Notes: generated from the letters alone by a model not told the origin. Shown: positions 38,953 to 47,022, counted from the stretch's first letter. The stretch: 64,000 nucleotides of DNA from Planococcus sp. 107-1 (GCF_021513255.1 NZ_CP090977.1:2480001-2544000); one strand, 5' to 3'. Made by a program: numbers and translations.

Positions 38953-38970
38953 AAAACCCCCTGTTTTGTT

Positions 38971-39993
38971 TTAGTAATCGCTTACATTCAGTTCATTGCC
39001 TGTCAGATAAACTGATGCGACTTCTTGTGCTCCGAAGACCATAGAAGCAGCCACCTGCTGATCATTTGCTTCGATAATACGCCAACCATTTCCTAAATAC
39101 TTTAATAAATGCACAAACACTTTTCGCAAAGGATCTGACCCCCCGACGATAACCCAATCCACTTCATTGTGTTCAGTTGTCTGCATCAGGGCTTTAATAT
39201 CGTCGTGAATGACTGCTCCGACAAAATAATTAGCACGCTGATTCTCATTTAAAGTTGAAAACATCTGTAATAGCCGAATATGATAGAAACTTCTTGTAAA
39301 TCCATATTTTTTTGATGCTTCGTATCCTTTTTCCAACATTTCTAAATCAATTTCCTCCACAAGGCTAGTTGTAAGAGATTTTGATAAAATTGTCTCTTTC
39401 TGGATAGCGTGAAGAATTTCTCCTCCTAGAGTCGAAAGGCACGACTGCAGATTTTTTTGGTTATCGACTGCGACGTATTTTGTGTGAGAACCCGGCAAAA
39501 CCATAATCCCATTCCCTTGGACCTCAATCTGTTTTAATAAGCCGATTGTTTCAACTTCTTCTCCCCTCATCACATCATAGTCATTGATAAATGCCAGAGA
39601 GTCTGAAATATCCTCAGTATTATTCTTCATGCCCGGTACGAAAATACAAGGAATCGAGAAGAATTCTTCAAGTTTGATAACTACGGATTTTCGGGCAAAA
39701 TCATCGAAGCTGGCTGGACTGGTAATGTGAGGAACCTCATGGACGCCTAAATCAGAAGTAATCATTCCCGAAGCAACCATGTACCGAATATCTTTCGACG
39801 CCAGCGAATTTCTTTCCAAAATTTTTTCAATAGCATCTTTCAAGCCACTCTTTAACTGTTCATTATGGCCATCTATTGCCGTGTTTCTTACGCCGATATT
39901 TATTTTTAGTTGATCTAAGATTTCACTGCTGCCTCTATCTACGAGACGAAGCCGTGAATTCGTTGTCCCTGAATCTATTAATATCGTTTTCAT
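38971..39993 (-). CDS. dgoK: 2-dehydro-3-deoxygalactonokinase
   Basis: Phosphorylates 2-keto-3-deoxygalactonate at C6. 340 residues: ILIDSGTTNSRLRLVD is the ASKHA phosphate-1 segment, RNTAIDGHNEQLKSGLK and YMVASGMITSDLGVHEVPHI follow, and IMVLPGSHTKYVAVD is the DgoK signature. The ATG at 39993 follows GGTGG. It lies between the TctC gene and dgoA in the operon. Confidence 0.9.
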   Translation of the reverse strand: MKTILIDSGTTNSRLRLVDRGSSEILDQLKINIGVRNTAIDGHNEQLKSGLKDAIEKILERNSLASKDIRYMVASGMITSDLGVHEVPHITSPASFDDFARKSVVIKLEEFFSIPCIFVPGMKNNTEDISDSLAFINDYDVMRGEEVETIGLLKQIEVQGNGIMVLPGSHTKYVAVDNQKNLQSCLSTLGGEILHAIQKETILSKSLTTSLVEEIDLEMLEKGYEASKKYGFTRSFYHIRLLQMFSTLNENQRANYFVGAVIHDDIKALMQTTEHNEVDWVIVGGSDPLRKVFVHLLKYLGNGWRIIEANDQQVAASMVFGAQEVASVYLTGNELNVSDY

Positions 39994-40008
39994 CAAATCC
40001 ACCACTTT

Positions 40009-40656
40009 TTATAATTTCTTAGACAATTCAAATCGATTGGCTAACTCGACAAATTCTCTAGCACGTTTCTCAATTTCATCAAAATCTCCTTGTTTAACTA
40101 ACTTATTATCAACGAGAGCGCTGCCGATACCTAAAGCGGAACTGCCAGCTTCCAAAAACTCTTCTGCATTTTCAAGAGAAATTCCACCAACAGCCATAAT
40201 ATCAAGATGTGATAAAGGCCCTTTGAGATCGGTGATATATTTAGACCCAACTGATCTAGCAGGAAAGATTTTAATCATGCGAGCACCATATTCATAGGCT
40301 GTTAATGCTTCTGTCGGTGTTAAAACTCCTGGCACGATAAAAGTGTTATATCGATTGGCCATTGCAATTGAACTTTCTTTCAAAGTTGGAGCTAGTAAAA
40401 AAGTGGCTCCTGCCAATATGGCCTGACGGGCACTTTCAGGATCCAAAACTGTTCCGGCTCCAATGGCCAAGTCAGGATACTTTCCTTGAAGTGAAGCGAT
40501 TCCTTCTAGCGCTCCGGGTGTGTTCAATGTTATTTCAACAATCCGTATGCCTCCTCGATACAAACTTTGGACTGTTTGTTCCAATTCATTAACTGAATCT
40601 GTCCGGATAATGGCTACAATTTTATGCTTGTTGACTTGGCTAATCACATTTATCAT
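40009..40656 (-). CDS. dgoA: 2-dehydro-3-deoxy-6-phosphogalactonate aldolase
   Basis: Cleaves KDPGal to pyruvate and glyceraldehyde-3-phosphate. 215 residues, a KDPG/KDPGal-type TIM barrel: KIVAIIRTDSVNELEQTVQ, IRIVEITLNTPGALEGIASL, AIGAGTVLDPESARQAILAGATFLLAPTL, IVPGVLTPTEALTAYEYGA and IKIFPARSVGSKYI (Schiff-base Lys in the IKIFPA strand), LDIMAVGGISLENAEEF. First gene after the promoter and operators at 40671-40790. KDPG and KDPGal aldolases are hard to separate; DgoD and DgoK beside it favour KDPGal. Confidence 0.88.
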   Translation of the reverse strand: MINVISQVNKHKIVAIIRTDSVNELEQTVQSLYRGGIRIVEITLNTPGALEGIASLQGKYPDLAIGAGTVLDPESARQAILAGATFLLAPTLKESSIAMANRYNTFIVPGVLTPTEALTAYEYGARMIKIFPARSVGSKYITDLKGPLSHLDIMAVGGISLENAEEFLEAGSSALGIGSALVDNKLVKQGDFDEIEKRAREFVELANRFELSKKL

Positions 40657-40670
40657 TTCCTGCCCCCTTT

Positions 40671-40687
40671 GTTCCTTAATAAGGAAC
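40671..40687. promoter_or_regulatory. IclR-type operator candidate 1
   Basis: A perfect palindrome GTTCCTTA-A-TAAGGAAC, 17 bases, lying in the dgoA leader just before the ribosome site. It shares GTTCC-N7-GGAAC with the palindromes at 40718 and 43419. Confidence 0.7.
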
Positions 40688-40714
40688 GTCGTTTCATAAA
40701 TAATTTTTATTTTT

Positions 40715-40737
40715 GGCGTTCCTTACTACGGAACGCC
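40715..40737. promoter_or_regulatory. IclR-type operator candidate 2
   Basis: A 23-base near-perfect palindrome with arms GGCGTTCC and GGAACGCC. Its centre lies about 47 bases from that of candidate 1 and about 25 bases downstream of the -10, so a bound repressor would block transcription. Confidence 0.7.
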
Positions 40738-40761
40738 GTTTTGTTTAGTAGATTCTTTTTT

Positions 40762-40790
40762 AGTATATTTAATAAAGAAAGCGCTGTCAA
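40762..40790 (-). promoter_or_regulatory. Sigma-A promoter with cre-like box for the galactonate operon
   Basis: Minus strand TTGACA (40785-40790), 17 bases, TATACT (40762-40767). On the plus strand GAAAGCGCTGTCA (40777-40789) overlaps the -35 and differs from the B. subtilis cre core GAAAGCGNTTTCA at one base. This suggests CcpA repression. Confidence 0.75.
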
Positions 40791-40809
40791 CGAATATTTT
40801 GAATTTTCT

Positions 40810-41574
40810 TTAAGCGCCCAGTAATTTTGAAAGTTCATTAGAAACCCGTAGTACTTCTTTAGCCATCATCTCTAACTTCTCTTCAGTGACCCGCATTATT
40901 GGACCTGCTACGCTAATCCCGGCAATTACTTCTCCTTGATGATTAAAGATTGGAGCTGCAGCACATTTAATGCCTGCTTCGTGCTCTTCATCATCAATTG
41001 AATAGCCTCTTTTGCGAATCAGCTGAATATTTTCCAGCATTGCTTCTTTTGTAATTAAAGTTTTCTCGGTGTATTTGCGAAGGCCAGCTTCAGTGATTAC
41101 TTCTTCTATTTTCTCGTCCTGCAGAAATGCAAAAATCGATTTGCCAATCCCCGTGCAATGAATCGGGGCTCGCTTGCCAATATTTGAAAACATGCGAATC
41201 GTTGCGTTGCTTTCCAACTTATCAATATAAACGATTTCGTGTTTGTCCATGATTGCCAAATGGGCAGTTTCTCCCGTTATTTCAGTCAATTGATGCAAAT
41301 ACGGAGAAGCAATCTTTCGAATATCCAAATTATCTGTAACGACTTGTCCGACTTCTATAAACTTTAAACCCAGCATATACTTTTCTGTCTGGTGATCTTG
41401 TTGGACAAACCCCTTATTGTACAAAGACATAAGGAGGCGATGTGCTGTGCTCTTAGAAACGTCAAGACGATTCGATAATTCGGTTACCCCTAGCCCTTGG
41501 GGAATTTGCTGCAAAATCTCAATAATTTGTAAAGCCCGATCAACAGACTGAACGGTAATGGCTTCTTTTTTCAT
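40810..41574 (-). CDS. IclR-family transcriptional regulator (sugar-acid regulon)
   Basis: 254 residues. The N-terminal winged helix is VQSVDRALQIIEILQQIPQGLGVTELSNRLDVSKSTAHRLLMSLYNKGFV. The C-terminal ligand domain has GETAHLAIMDKHEIVYIDKLES, HCTGIGKSIFA, GYSIDDEEHEAGIKCAAAPIF and VIAGISVAGP. The ATG at 41574 follows AGGAGG. It is third in the epimerase transcript and upstream of the dgoA promoter, and three matching palindromes flank it, so it probably represses both units until a sugar acid binds. Confidence 0.88.
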   Translation of the reverse strand: MKKEAITVQSVDRALQIIEILQQIPQGLGVTELSNRLDVSKSTAHRLLMSLYNKGFVQQDHQTEKYMLGLKFIEVGQVVTDNLDIRKIASPYLHQLTEITGETAHLAIMDKHEIVYIDKLESNATIRMFSNIGKRAPIHCTGIGKSIFAFLQDEKIEEVITEAGLRKYTEKTLITKEAMLENIQLIRKRGYSIDDEEHEAGIKCAAAPIFNHQGEVIAGISVAGPIMRVTEEKLEMMAKEVLRVSNELSKLLGA

Positions 41575-41666
41575 ATACTTTCCTCCTGGCAGTATAACAA
41601 TCATCTAATAAAGATTCTCCCTAAATTCTATAGGATAGTCTCCTAGATTCATACAATAAACTCACT

Positions 41667-42569
41667 CTATCCTCTGACTTCAGTAAGTAATCTCTTTAAA
41701 AATTGCTTAGTTTGCAGCTCGGTGGAATGGGCATTTTCATTCTCGTTTGTCCGTACTTCTACAGAGATTCGGAATGGCTTTGCAGCAAAAAGCCCCTGAG
41801 ATTTTACTTTCTGCATAATGCTTAGCGCTTTTTCATATGTCAAAAATCCAGGTGCACCTAGAGGGATATGATGATCTCCATAAAGCGGATCTACCGGATT
41901 TAAAACAGCATTTGAAAGATGCAATTGGCCCATAAGGGGACCAGCCAATTCTATTGCAGTTTCAATTTCTTCTTCATTCAAAGCAGCATGTGCTGTATCA
42001 AATGCAAAGCCAATATTGGGATGATTGTTTTTAACGGTTGATAAGATTTTGCAGGTGTCTTCTGTAGGGCCAAGAAACATTTTTTTATGGGCATGTCGGT
42101 CTAATGGTTCTACAAGCACTTCTATGCCATAAGGCTCCGCTTCTGCACAAATTGACGAAAGGCTCTTTACCAGGTTTTCTCCGGCTTTTATCCGCAGTTC
42201 TTCTCCTGGATCCTGTCCGGTTATCAATGCGATATTTGAGGCTCCCGCTTCATTAGCCCATTCAATATTCCTTAAGATTTCGTCCACGGCATGCTGTCTT
42301 GCTTTTTCATCAATAGCAGATAAGTTCAATCCATGCTCCGTAATAATCGCAGTCATCCATTGCGTTACGATTAACTCTGAGGCAGAAGTAACCTCCTGAA
42401 TCCTTTTTCTTTTTTCTTTGTCATGAATGTTCGCAATTTCAATTCCTCGGTAAAAACCTTCTTGTGCAATCTCCTCTATTTTTGAAACAAAAAAGCTTTC
42501 ATCTCCCGTAAATGGGCGATAAATTTCAGGCATAAGAATGGTGGGCAAAAACTCAATCGGTTTTTCCAT
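41667..42569 (-). CDS. Sugar phosphate isomerase/epimerase-like TIM barrel, second
   Basis: 300 residues of the xylose-isomerase-like superfamily. EEIAQEGFYRGIEIANIHD, EWANEAGASNIALITGQDPG, GIEVLVEPLDRHAHKKM, NIGFAFDTAHAALNEEEIETAIELAG and LHLSNAV show the metal ligands E, D-x-x-H and H. Such proteins isomerise or epimerise sugars or inosose-like compounds. It lies one base after the upstream paralog-like gene, so both are translated together. The substrate is probably an uncommon hexuronate or keto-sugar feeding the galactonate route; not provable here. Confidence 0.78.
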   Translation of the reverse strand: MEKPIEFLPTILMPEIYRPFTGDESFFVSKIEEIAQEGFYRGIEIANIHDKEKRKRIQEVTSASELIVTQWMTAIITEHGLNLSAIDEKARQHAVDEILRNIEWANEAGASNIALITGQDPGEELRIKAGENLVKSLSSICAEAEPYGIEVLVEPLDRHAHKKMFLGPTEDTCKILSTVKNNHPNIGFAFDTAHAALNEEEIETAIELAGPLMGQLHLSNAVLNPVDPLYGDHHIPLGAPGFLTYEKALSIMQKVKSQGLFAAKPFRISVEVRTNENENAHSTELQTKQFLKRLLTEVRG

Positions 42570-42570
42570 A

Positions 42571-43395
42571 TTAGTTAACCCCTTGACTGATTGGTTTAAG
42601 ATTCGAATTCACGTATTTGCTGATATCGACTACCGCTTGTTTCGGGTTAGCTGTAGATTCCTCAGTTTCTTCTTCAACCATGATCCATCCGTCATATCCT
42701 GAATCAGTCAGCAATTGGACAATTGCAGGGAAATCAATATCCCCGGTTCCCATCTTTCTCCACTGAAAATCTTTAGTAGCATCTTTGAAGTGTACATGCT
42801 TGATGAAAGGCAAATATTTTTTGAAAATCTCCAATGCATCCATCCCACCAAATACAATGTGGCCGGCATCCGGAGTATAGCTAATATAATTCGTATCCAA
42901 CCCCTCAAAAAGAATTTCATAATCTTCCTTTAAACGGAATACAGACCCTGCTGGTGAATTAGGATGAAATGAACAGAGCACCCCTTGTTCGTGCGCTCTC
43001 TTCGCTAATTGATTAGCACAACGAATGATGTTTTGCTGGCGGTTCACCAAGTTTTCCCGCAAGTTTCCGGTTCTTGGAGCTACATTTAATAAGGCATTAG
43101 GAAAATGCTTTATATATTCAATATAATAGTCAGCTAAAGCTTTTTCCTCCTCCGTTTCTTGTGGTTCTAACCAATTGAATGGGATCGTCAGAGCAGCCAA
43201 TTGAAGACTTCGCTGATCTAGTTCTTTTTTTAATGCTTGTGGATCGCCTTTAAATCTTCCTAGTAAAGAGACTTGAATATCCACTCCCTGAAATCCAGCA
43301 TATTCCACGACATCTGCTATTTCTGGAAAATAATCTGATTTTTTATCATAATCCAGCTCCCAAGTCGATCCATGACACCCATATTTTATAGTCAT
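42571..43395 (-). CDS. Sugar phosphate isomerase/epimerase-like TIM barrel, first
   Basis: 274 residues. KYGCHGSTWELDYDKK and VEYAGFQGVDIQVSLLG start the barrel; SFHPNSPAGS, YISYTPDAGHIVFGGMDALEIFKKYLPFIKHVHFKDATKDFQWRKMGTGDIDF and WIMVEEETEE are the IolE/IolI-like metal-ligand strands, with D-x-x-H, H-x-K-D and E. The ATG follows GGAGG. It heads the three-gene transcript from the promoter at 43464-43492. Similar to inosose dehydratases or hydroxypyruvate/tagatose-type epimerases; the exact reaction is unknown. Confidence 0.78.
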   Translation of the reverse strand: MTIKYGCHGSTWELDYDKKSDYFPEIADVVEYAGFQGVDIQVSLLGRFKGDPQALKKELDQRSLQLAALTIPFNWLEPQETEEEKALADYYIEYIKHFPNALLNVAPRTGNLRENLVNRQQNIIRCANQLAKRAHEQGVLCSFHPNSPAGSVFRLKEDYEILFEGLDTNYISYTPDAGHIVFGGMDALEIFKKYLPFIKHVHFKDATKDFQWRKMGTGDIDFPAIVQLLTDSGYDGWIMVEEETEESTANPKQAVVDISKYVNSNLKPISQGVN

Positions 43396-43418
43396 TTATT
43401 TTCCTCCTCGAATTTTTT

Positions 43419-43435
43419 GTTCCTTTATACGGAAC
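43419..43435. promoter_or_regulatory. IclR-type operator candidate 3
   Basis: GTTCCTTT-A-TACGGAAC, same 17-base pattern as the two operators at 40.7 kb. It lies 24 bases upstream of the first epimerase gene and downstream of the -10 at 43464. Confidence 0.68.
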
Positions 43436-43463
43436 CTTGTTTCATTAATTGAATCTTTCATCA

Positions 43464-43492
43464 ATTGTAGGAAAAAAAGAAAGCGTTGTCAA
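43464..43492 (-). promoter_or_regulatory. Sigma-A promoter with cre-like box for the epimerase-iclR unit
   Basis: Minus strand TTGACA (43487-43492), 17 bases, TACAAT (43464-43469). GAAAGCGTTGTCA (43479-43491) overlaps the -35, one base from the cre core, as at the dgoA promoter. Confidence 0.75.
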
Positions 43493-43533
43493 TTTAGTTT
43501 GAGTTTAATTTCTTTAATCCTTTCTTTAGACAA

Positions 43534-43560
43534 ATAAAAAACCAGACACAAAGTGCCTGG
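43534..43560 (-). terminator. Terminator after the small lysine-rich protein gene
   Basis: CCAGGCAC and GTGTCTGG form a stem with a TTT loop, followed by TTTTTTATT on the minus strand, 16 bases after the stop. Confidence 0.85.
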
Positions 43561-43576
43561 CCGCTTAGCTTTTCTG

Positions 43577-43738
43577 TTATTTAGAAACTTTGTCCTTGAG
43601 GTTATTCTTCAAGTTCACTGCTTTGTCTTTATAGTCTGCTGCTTTCTCTTTGTAATCGTCCTTATTTTCTTCCCAATGGGCTTTGCCTTTTTCGATTGAC
43701 TTGTCTTTCAATTCGTTGAGCTTATCAAGAAATGCCAT
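43577..43738 (-). CDS. Small lysine-rich helical protein
   Basis: 53 residues: MAFLDKLNELKDKSIEKGKA, then HWEENKDDYKEKAADYKDKA and a KVSK end. The repeating K-x-K/D-x-K-x-K-x-A heptad-like pattern gives a highly charged amphipathic helix, as in small stress proteins (CsbD, YtxH or LEA-like). No exact family is recognised. The ATG lies after GGGGTGAAG; a good terminator follows. It is monocistronic, between the sugar-acid regulon and FemAB-like paralog 6. Confidence 0.7.
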   Translation of the reverse strand: MAFLDKLNELKDKSIEKGKAHWEENKDDYKEKAADYKDKAVNLKNNLKDKVSK

Positions 43739-43877
43739 ATGCTTCACCCCGTTTTGCTCATCTTACAGGAATGGATCTGATTTCACAACGATTTGCTCTA
43801 ATCGTATAAACCAGGCGTTTCTTCTAGCTGAATAGCGCAAAAAGCTCGGCATTTAACGGCAGCTTTACTAATGAAAA

Positions 43878-44874
43878 TTAACTTATTGTGTGGGCATAGC
43901 GGTATGCCGGAAAGGCTAGAACCGTTTCCCCCACTCGCTGCATATGGCATAAGCGGCTGTAGATTTCAGGGTTCCAGATTTTATGGCTGACATAGTAATT
44001 GAAATCCGTGTTCTTTCCAAATTGCTTTTTCAAGAGATATAACGGATCATCCAAGCCTCTTCCTTTTCCCCCGCCTTCGTGGATCATTTCACATCCCTGC
44101 CCTTTCCCCCAGAGCACGAGTGCATAGCGCATAACAAACGCAGGCGAAAGATGGCGATATTCAAAATACGTCCCCGATAGATGAATGTGGATCAACTTTC
44201 CATAGGCAAAGTTCAAACTCATTCCAATCACCCGGCCTTCATAAAAAACTTCCACGAGCAAGATGTATTGCCCCAAATTCCGAAGCAGTTGATCGAAATA
44301 TCCATCATCAAAATAATAGATAGCATCCGCTTCTTTCCGGTTCATCGTCCGTTCGTATATGTCTTTAAAACCCTTCAAACTTGCCGGGTTTTGAGTAATC
44401 CGGTATTCCACACCTGCATTTAAGGCTTTCTGAATGCTTTTCTGCTTGGATTTCGAAAACTCTGCTTGAATCGGATTCTCAAAATCCCGTAAATTGGTGC
44501 CAGTCGTATAACGCTGCAGGGTCAACTCATAACAATCGCAAAAATCCTCGGCATTCATTAAAATCGGATGGAAACGGACGAACTCACAAATGATGTTCTG
44601 TTCCAAGCAATGCTCCTGGAAGGCACGTTGAAAAGCCTCCACAAGACGTGCTTTTCCCCGCTTCTTTTACTCGGATGATCAGCGGCCCGCCATACCCGTA
44701 GGGAGTTACCAAATCATAGTAAACTTCACCCTCCAACCGAAATGGAATTTCCTTTTTGATATACAGATGCCGAACTTCCCCTTCTTCTCCTATATAATGA
44801 AAGACTTCACATTTGCCATTTTCAATTTTCTCGTATAATTGGCCGTAAGCTGTTTCAAAATAGATATCACTCAA
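43878..44874 (-). CDS. FemAB/FemX-like transferase, paralog 6 (frameshifted)
   Basis: Two open frames overlap near 44584-44642. The first reads SDIYFETAYGQLYEKIENGK and TPYGYGGPLIIRVKEAGK; the second reads CEFVRFHPIL, NPIQAEFSKSKQKSIQKALNAGVEYRITQNP and MIHEGGGKGRGLDDPLY. Removing one base near 44645 joins them as KEAGKSTLVEAFQRAF, which aligns with EEGYRKELVKEYEAAF of paralog 2. The GGGRTSxPDD motif is altered to GGGKGRGLDD. The start is TTG at 44874, 8 bases after AGAGG, as in paralog 4. It is 14 kb away from the other copies. Confidence 0.65.
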
Positions 44875-44982
44875 CTGGAAAACCTCTTTTCGTAAACTGG
44901 AGCGTCCTTTAGAAAGCATTTTTAAATTTTTGCCGTGTATTTCGTTAATAAATGCAGTACGGTTATACCTGAATTAAAGAAT

Positions 44983-45000
44983 TCTAATAATTCAGATTAT
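44983..45000. promoter_or_regulatory. AT-rich motif upstream of paralog 6
   Basis: TCTAATAATTCAGATTAT, identical over 18 bases to the motif at 21102-21119 upstream of the YveK/CpsD pair. It lies about 110 bases upstream of the TTG start at 44874. Confidence 0.45.
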
Positions 45001-45096
45001 AATTATTTATTTTAGCTGTTAATATACAAGGCGTCTAGTGGTTTCTCGCATAAAATGTAAATTTGATGGAAATAAAATTAAAAACGTTCCTCTATA

Positions 45097-45132
45097 TAAA
45101 AAACCTGAAATCCTGACTTAACAGGATTTCAG
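45097..45132 (-). terminator. Terminator after vmlR
   Basis: A perfect 11-bp stem, CTGAAATCCTG and CAGGATTTCAG, with a 6-base loop, followed by GTTTTTTATA on the minus strand. Confidence 0.9.
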
Positions 45133-45154
45133 ACCATCAAATTTTATTCCATTG

Positions 45155-46783
45155 TTACAAACTTTTAATTTCTCTCGTCAACTCATTGAATCGGCCATCC
45201 AATAAGGCATACTCCTTATCGTTCGGCGTCATGAAACTCAATTTCCCTAGCACCGCTTGGCGTTCCGTTTCTAGTTTCAGCCGTAATTCATCGATGGCTT
45301 CCTGCTCCGGCGCCATTTGCTCCAATTGTTTATGGATCCCCCCGTCTTTGATGACCAGTTTGGCAGACGTTGTTTCTTCGATAAAGGTTTTATCGTGCGA
45401 TACCACTAACATCGTTCCTGGATATTCCGCTAGCGTCGCTTCCAATTGCTCACGCGACTGCAAATCCAGATGGTTGGTCGGTTCATCCAAAATCAAGACG
45501 TCTTTTTCTTCCAATATATAAACCATCAATTTGCATTTGATGCGCTCACCCATGCTCATCAATCCGATCGGCTCCGTCCACTGCGCTGCGGTAAACCCGA
45601 GATGCTTCATCAAATTTTGGACTTTGCCTCGCGCTGCGAATGTTTCTTTATAGAACAATTCCTCCGGTGTCTTCTCTAGCGGCAAGTCGAATACTTCTTG
45701 AGTCAGATAGCCGATATCTGCTGAAGGAGAAAGCCAAATCTCGCCTTCCGTTTCCTCTTCTCCCATGATTATTTTCAGTAAAGTCGTTTTTCCGCTGCCA
45801 TTTGGCCCTTCAATTGATATCTTTTCTCCGTGCTGCACTGTGAAATTGGCCTTTTCAAAAAGAATGCGGCTGCCAAATGCCTTCGACAGATTTTTCGCTT
45901 CCAAAAACCGTTTGCCTATTTTTTCATTGGCTTTCACAGAAAATGAGACTTCGTATTCCGCTTCCGGCGGCGCTGCTTGATGCTTCTCCAATTCTTTTTC
46001 GAGGCGCTTCTGCTTCGATTTGACTTGCTTGTCCATGCGCTTCGCTTTCTTGCGGTAATATTCTTTCGCTCCTTCTTGCTTTGTGGACTCCGCATGCGCT
46101 TTATGGGACCAGGATTTAAGTTCTTCCATATGGCCTTCGATCCGCTCCACCATCTTCTGCTGCTTTTCGTAATCGCGCTGCTGCGATAACCGCTTTTGCT
46201 TTCTTTCTACTACATAACTCGTGTAATTCCCAATATGCTCAATCAGTTTTTCGTGTTCAATCGACCAAATTTTTGTCGCAATCGCATCCAGGAATGTCCG
46301 GTTATGCGAAACTGAAACGATCGTTCCTGGGTAGTGTTTGAGTTGCTCCAGCAATAATTCGATGCCTGGCTGGTCAAGATGGTTGGTCGGTTCATCTAGC
46401 AATAGTAAATGGGCCCCTTTGGCAATTCCTGCTGAAAGCCGGGCCTTCAATTTCTCGCCACCGCTCAAAGAAGAATAATCGTGTGCCGGTACTTGCCATT
46501 TCTTTAGTAGAACCGTTTCCGCTGAATCAATTTGGTCCACTTCATGCGATTCCGCCTCCTGTTCGACATATGCGATTTCCAGGCGACCCGCCATGTGGTG
46601 AATCCGCCCTTTGCTTGGTGCCAATTTGCCGGCTATCAATTCAAGCAATGTCGATTTTCCTGCGCCGTTCTTGCCGATGATCCCAATAATCTCCCCTTGG
46701 CGAACACTCGCATTCACCTCTTCAAAAATCACCGTATCTTCTATTTCATAATTGACTTGCTGCAATTCCATCAATTCTTTCAT
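45155..46783 (-). CDS. vmlR: VmlR-like ABC-F ribosome protection protein
   Basis: 542 residues, colinear with B. subtilis VmlR by memory of that sequence. It has two ABC domains: Walker A IGKNGAGKSTLL, signature LSGGEKLKARL and Walker B LLLLDEPTNHLD in the first; GPNGSGKTTLL, SMGERIKCKL and VLILDEPTNHLD in the second. The linker arm (about residues 185-275, rich in K/E/Q, e.g. QQRDYEKQQKMVERIE) is the antibiotic-resistance domain that enters the ribosomal exit. VmlR gives resistance to lincomycin, virginiamycin M and tiamulin. The ATG follows AAGGGA. Expression is likely controlled by the leader peptide and attenuator upstream. Confidence 0.9.
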   Translation of the reverse strand: MKELMELQQVNYEIEDTVIFEEVNASVRQGEIIGIIGKNGAGKSTLLELIAGKLAPSKGRIHHMAGRLEIAYVEQEAESHEVDQIDSAETVLLKKWQVPAHDYSSLSGGEKLKARLSAGIAKGAHLLLLDEPTNHLDQPGIELLLEQLKHYPGTIVSVSHNRTFLDAIATKIWSIEHEKLIEHIGNYTSYVVERKQKRLSQQRDYEKQQKMVERIEGHMEELKSWSHKAHAESTKQEGAKEYYRKKAKRMDKQVKSKQKRLEKELEKHQAAPPEAEYEVSFSVKANEKIGKRFLEAKNLSKAFGSRILFEKANFTVQHGEKISIEGPNGSGKTTLLKIIMGEEETEGEIWLSPSADIGYLTQEVFDLPLEKTPEELFYKETFAARGKVQNLMKHLGFTAAQWTEPIGLMSMGERIKCKLMVYILEEKDVLILDEPTNHLDLQSREQLEATLAEYPGTMLVVSHDKTFIEETTSAKLVIKDGGIHKQLEQMAPEQEAIDELRLKLETERQAVLGKLSFMTPNDKEYALLDGRFNELTREIKSL

Positions 46784-46811
46784 CTAACCATTCCCTTCTG
46801 AATAAGGGAGA

Positions 46812-46847
46812 ATTAAAAAATCCTCCCAAAAATTTCTTGGAAGGATT
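46812..46847 (-). terminator. Attenuator terminator in the vmlR leader
   Basis: Minus strand AATCCTTCC and GGGAGGATT form a stem followed by TTTTTT, 29 bases upstream of the vmlR start. A terminator directly before a gene implies regulated readthrough. Confidence 0.8.
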
Positions 46848-46918
46848 AGCCGGTATTTGCCTAACTTAAATAAGCCATTTCGATAAATGAATAGCTCGAC
46901 AGTTTTATAAGTGGGCAG

Positions 46919-46977
46919 ACTAATCCTATTTCACGTGATTTGAAATATCCATTTCAAATGAAGAAAATAAGATTAGT
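46919..46977 (-). promoter_or_regulatory. Leader hairpin and antiterminator region of vmlR
   Basis: A long hairpin pairs ACTAATCTTATTT (46965-46977) with AAATAGGATTAGT (46919-46931), with an inner stem ATTTGAAAT/ATTTCAAAT. The 3' arm contains AGGATTAG, exactly complementary to CTAATCCT at the start of the terminator stem. If a ribosome stalls on the leader peptide and opens this hairpin, AGGATTAG can pair with the terminator and let transcription proceed. Confidence 0.7.
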
Positions 46978-46995
46978 TACGCATTGTCCACCCAT
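46954..46995 (-). CDS. Leader peptide of vmlR
   Basis: A 13-residue open frame, MGGQCVTNLIFFI, with GAAAGG upstream of its ATG. Its codons cover the 5' arm of the leader hairpin and its stop lies within the inner stem, the arrangement expected for a drug-sensing leader that stalls ribosomes. vmlR of B. subtilis is known to be controlled by transcription attenuation of this sort. Confidence 0.65.
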   Translation of the reverse strand: MGGQCVTNLIFFI

Positions 46996-47022
46996 CAGCC
47001 TTTCTGTCGCTTAGTTGAGATG

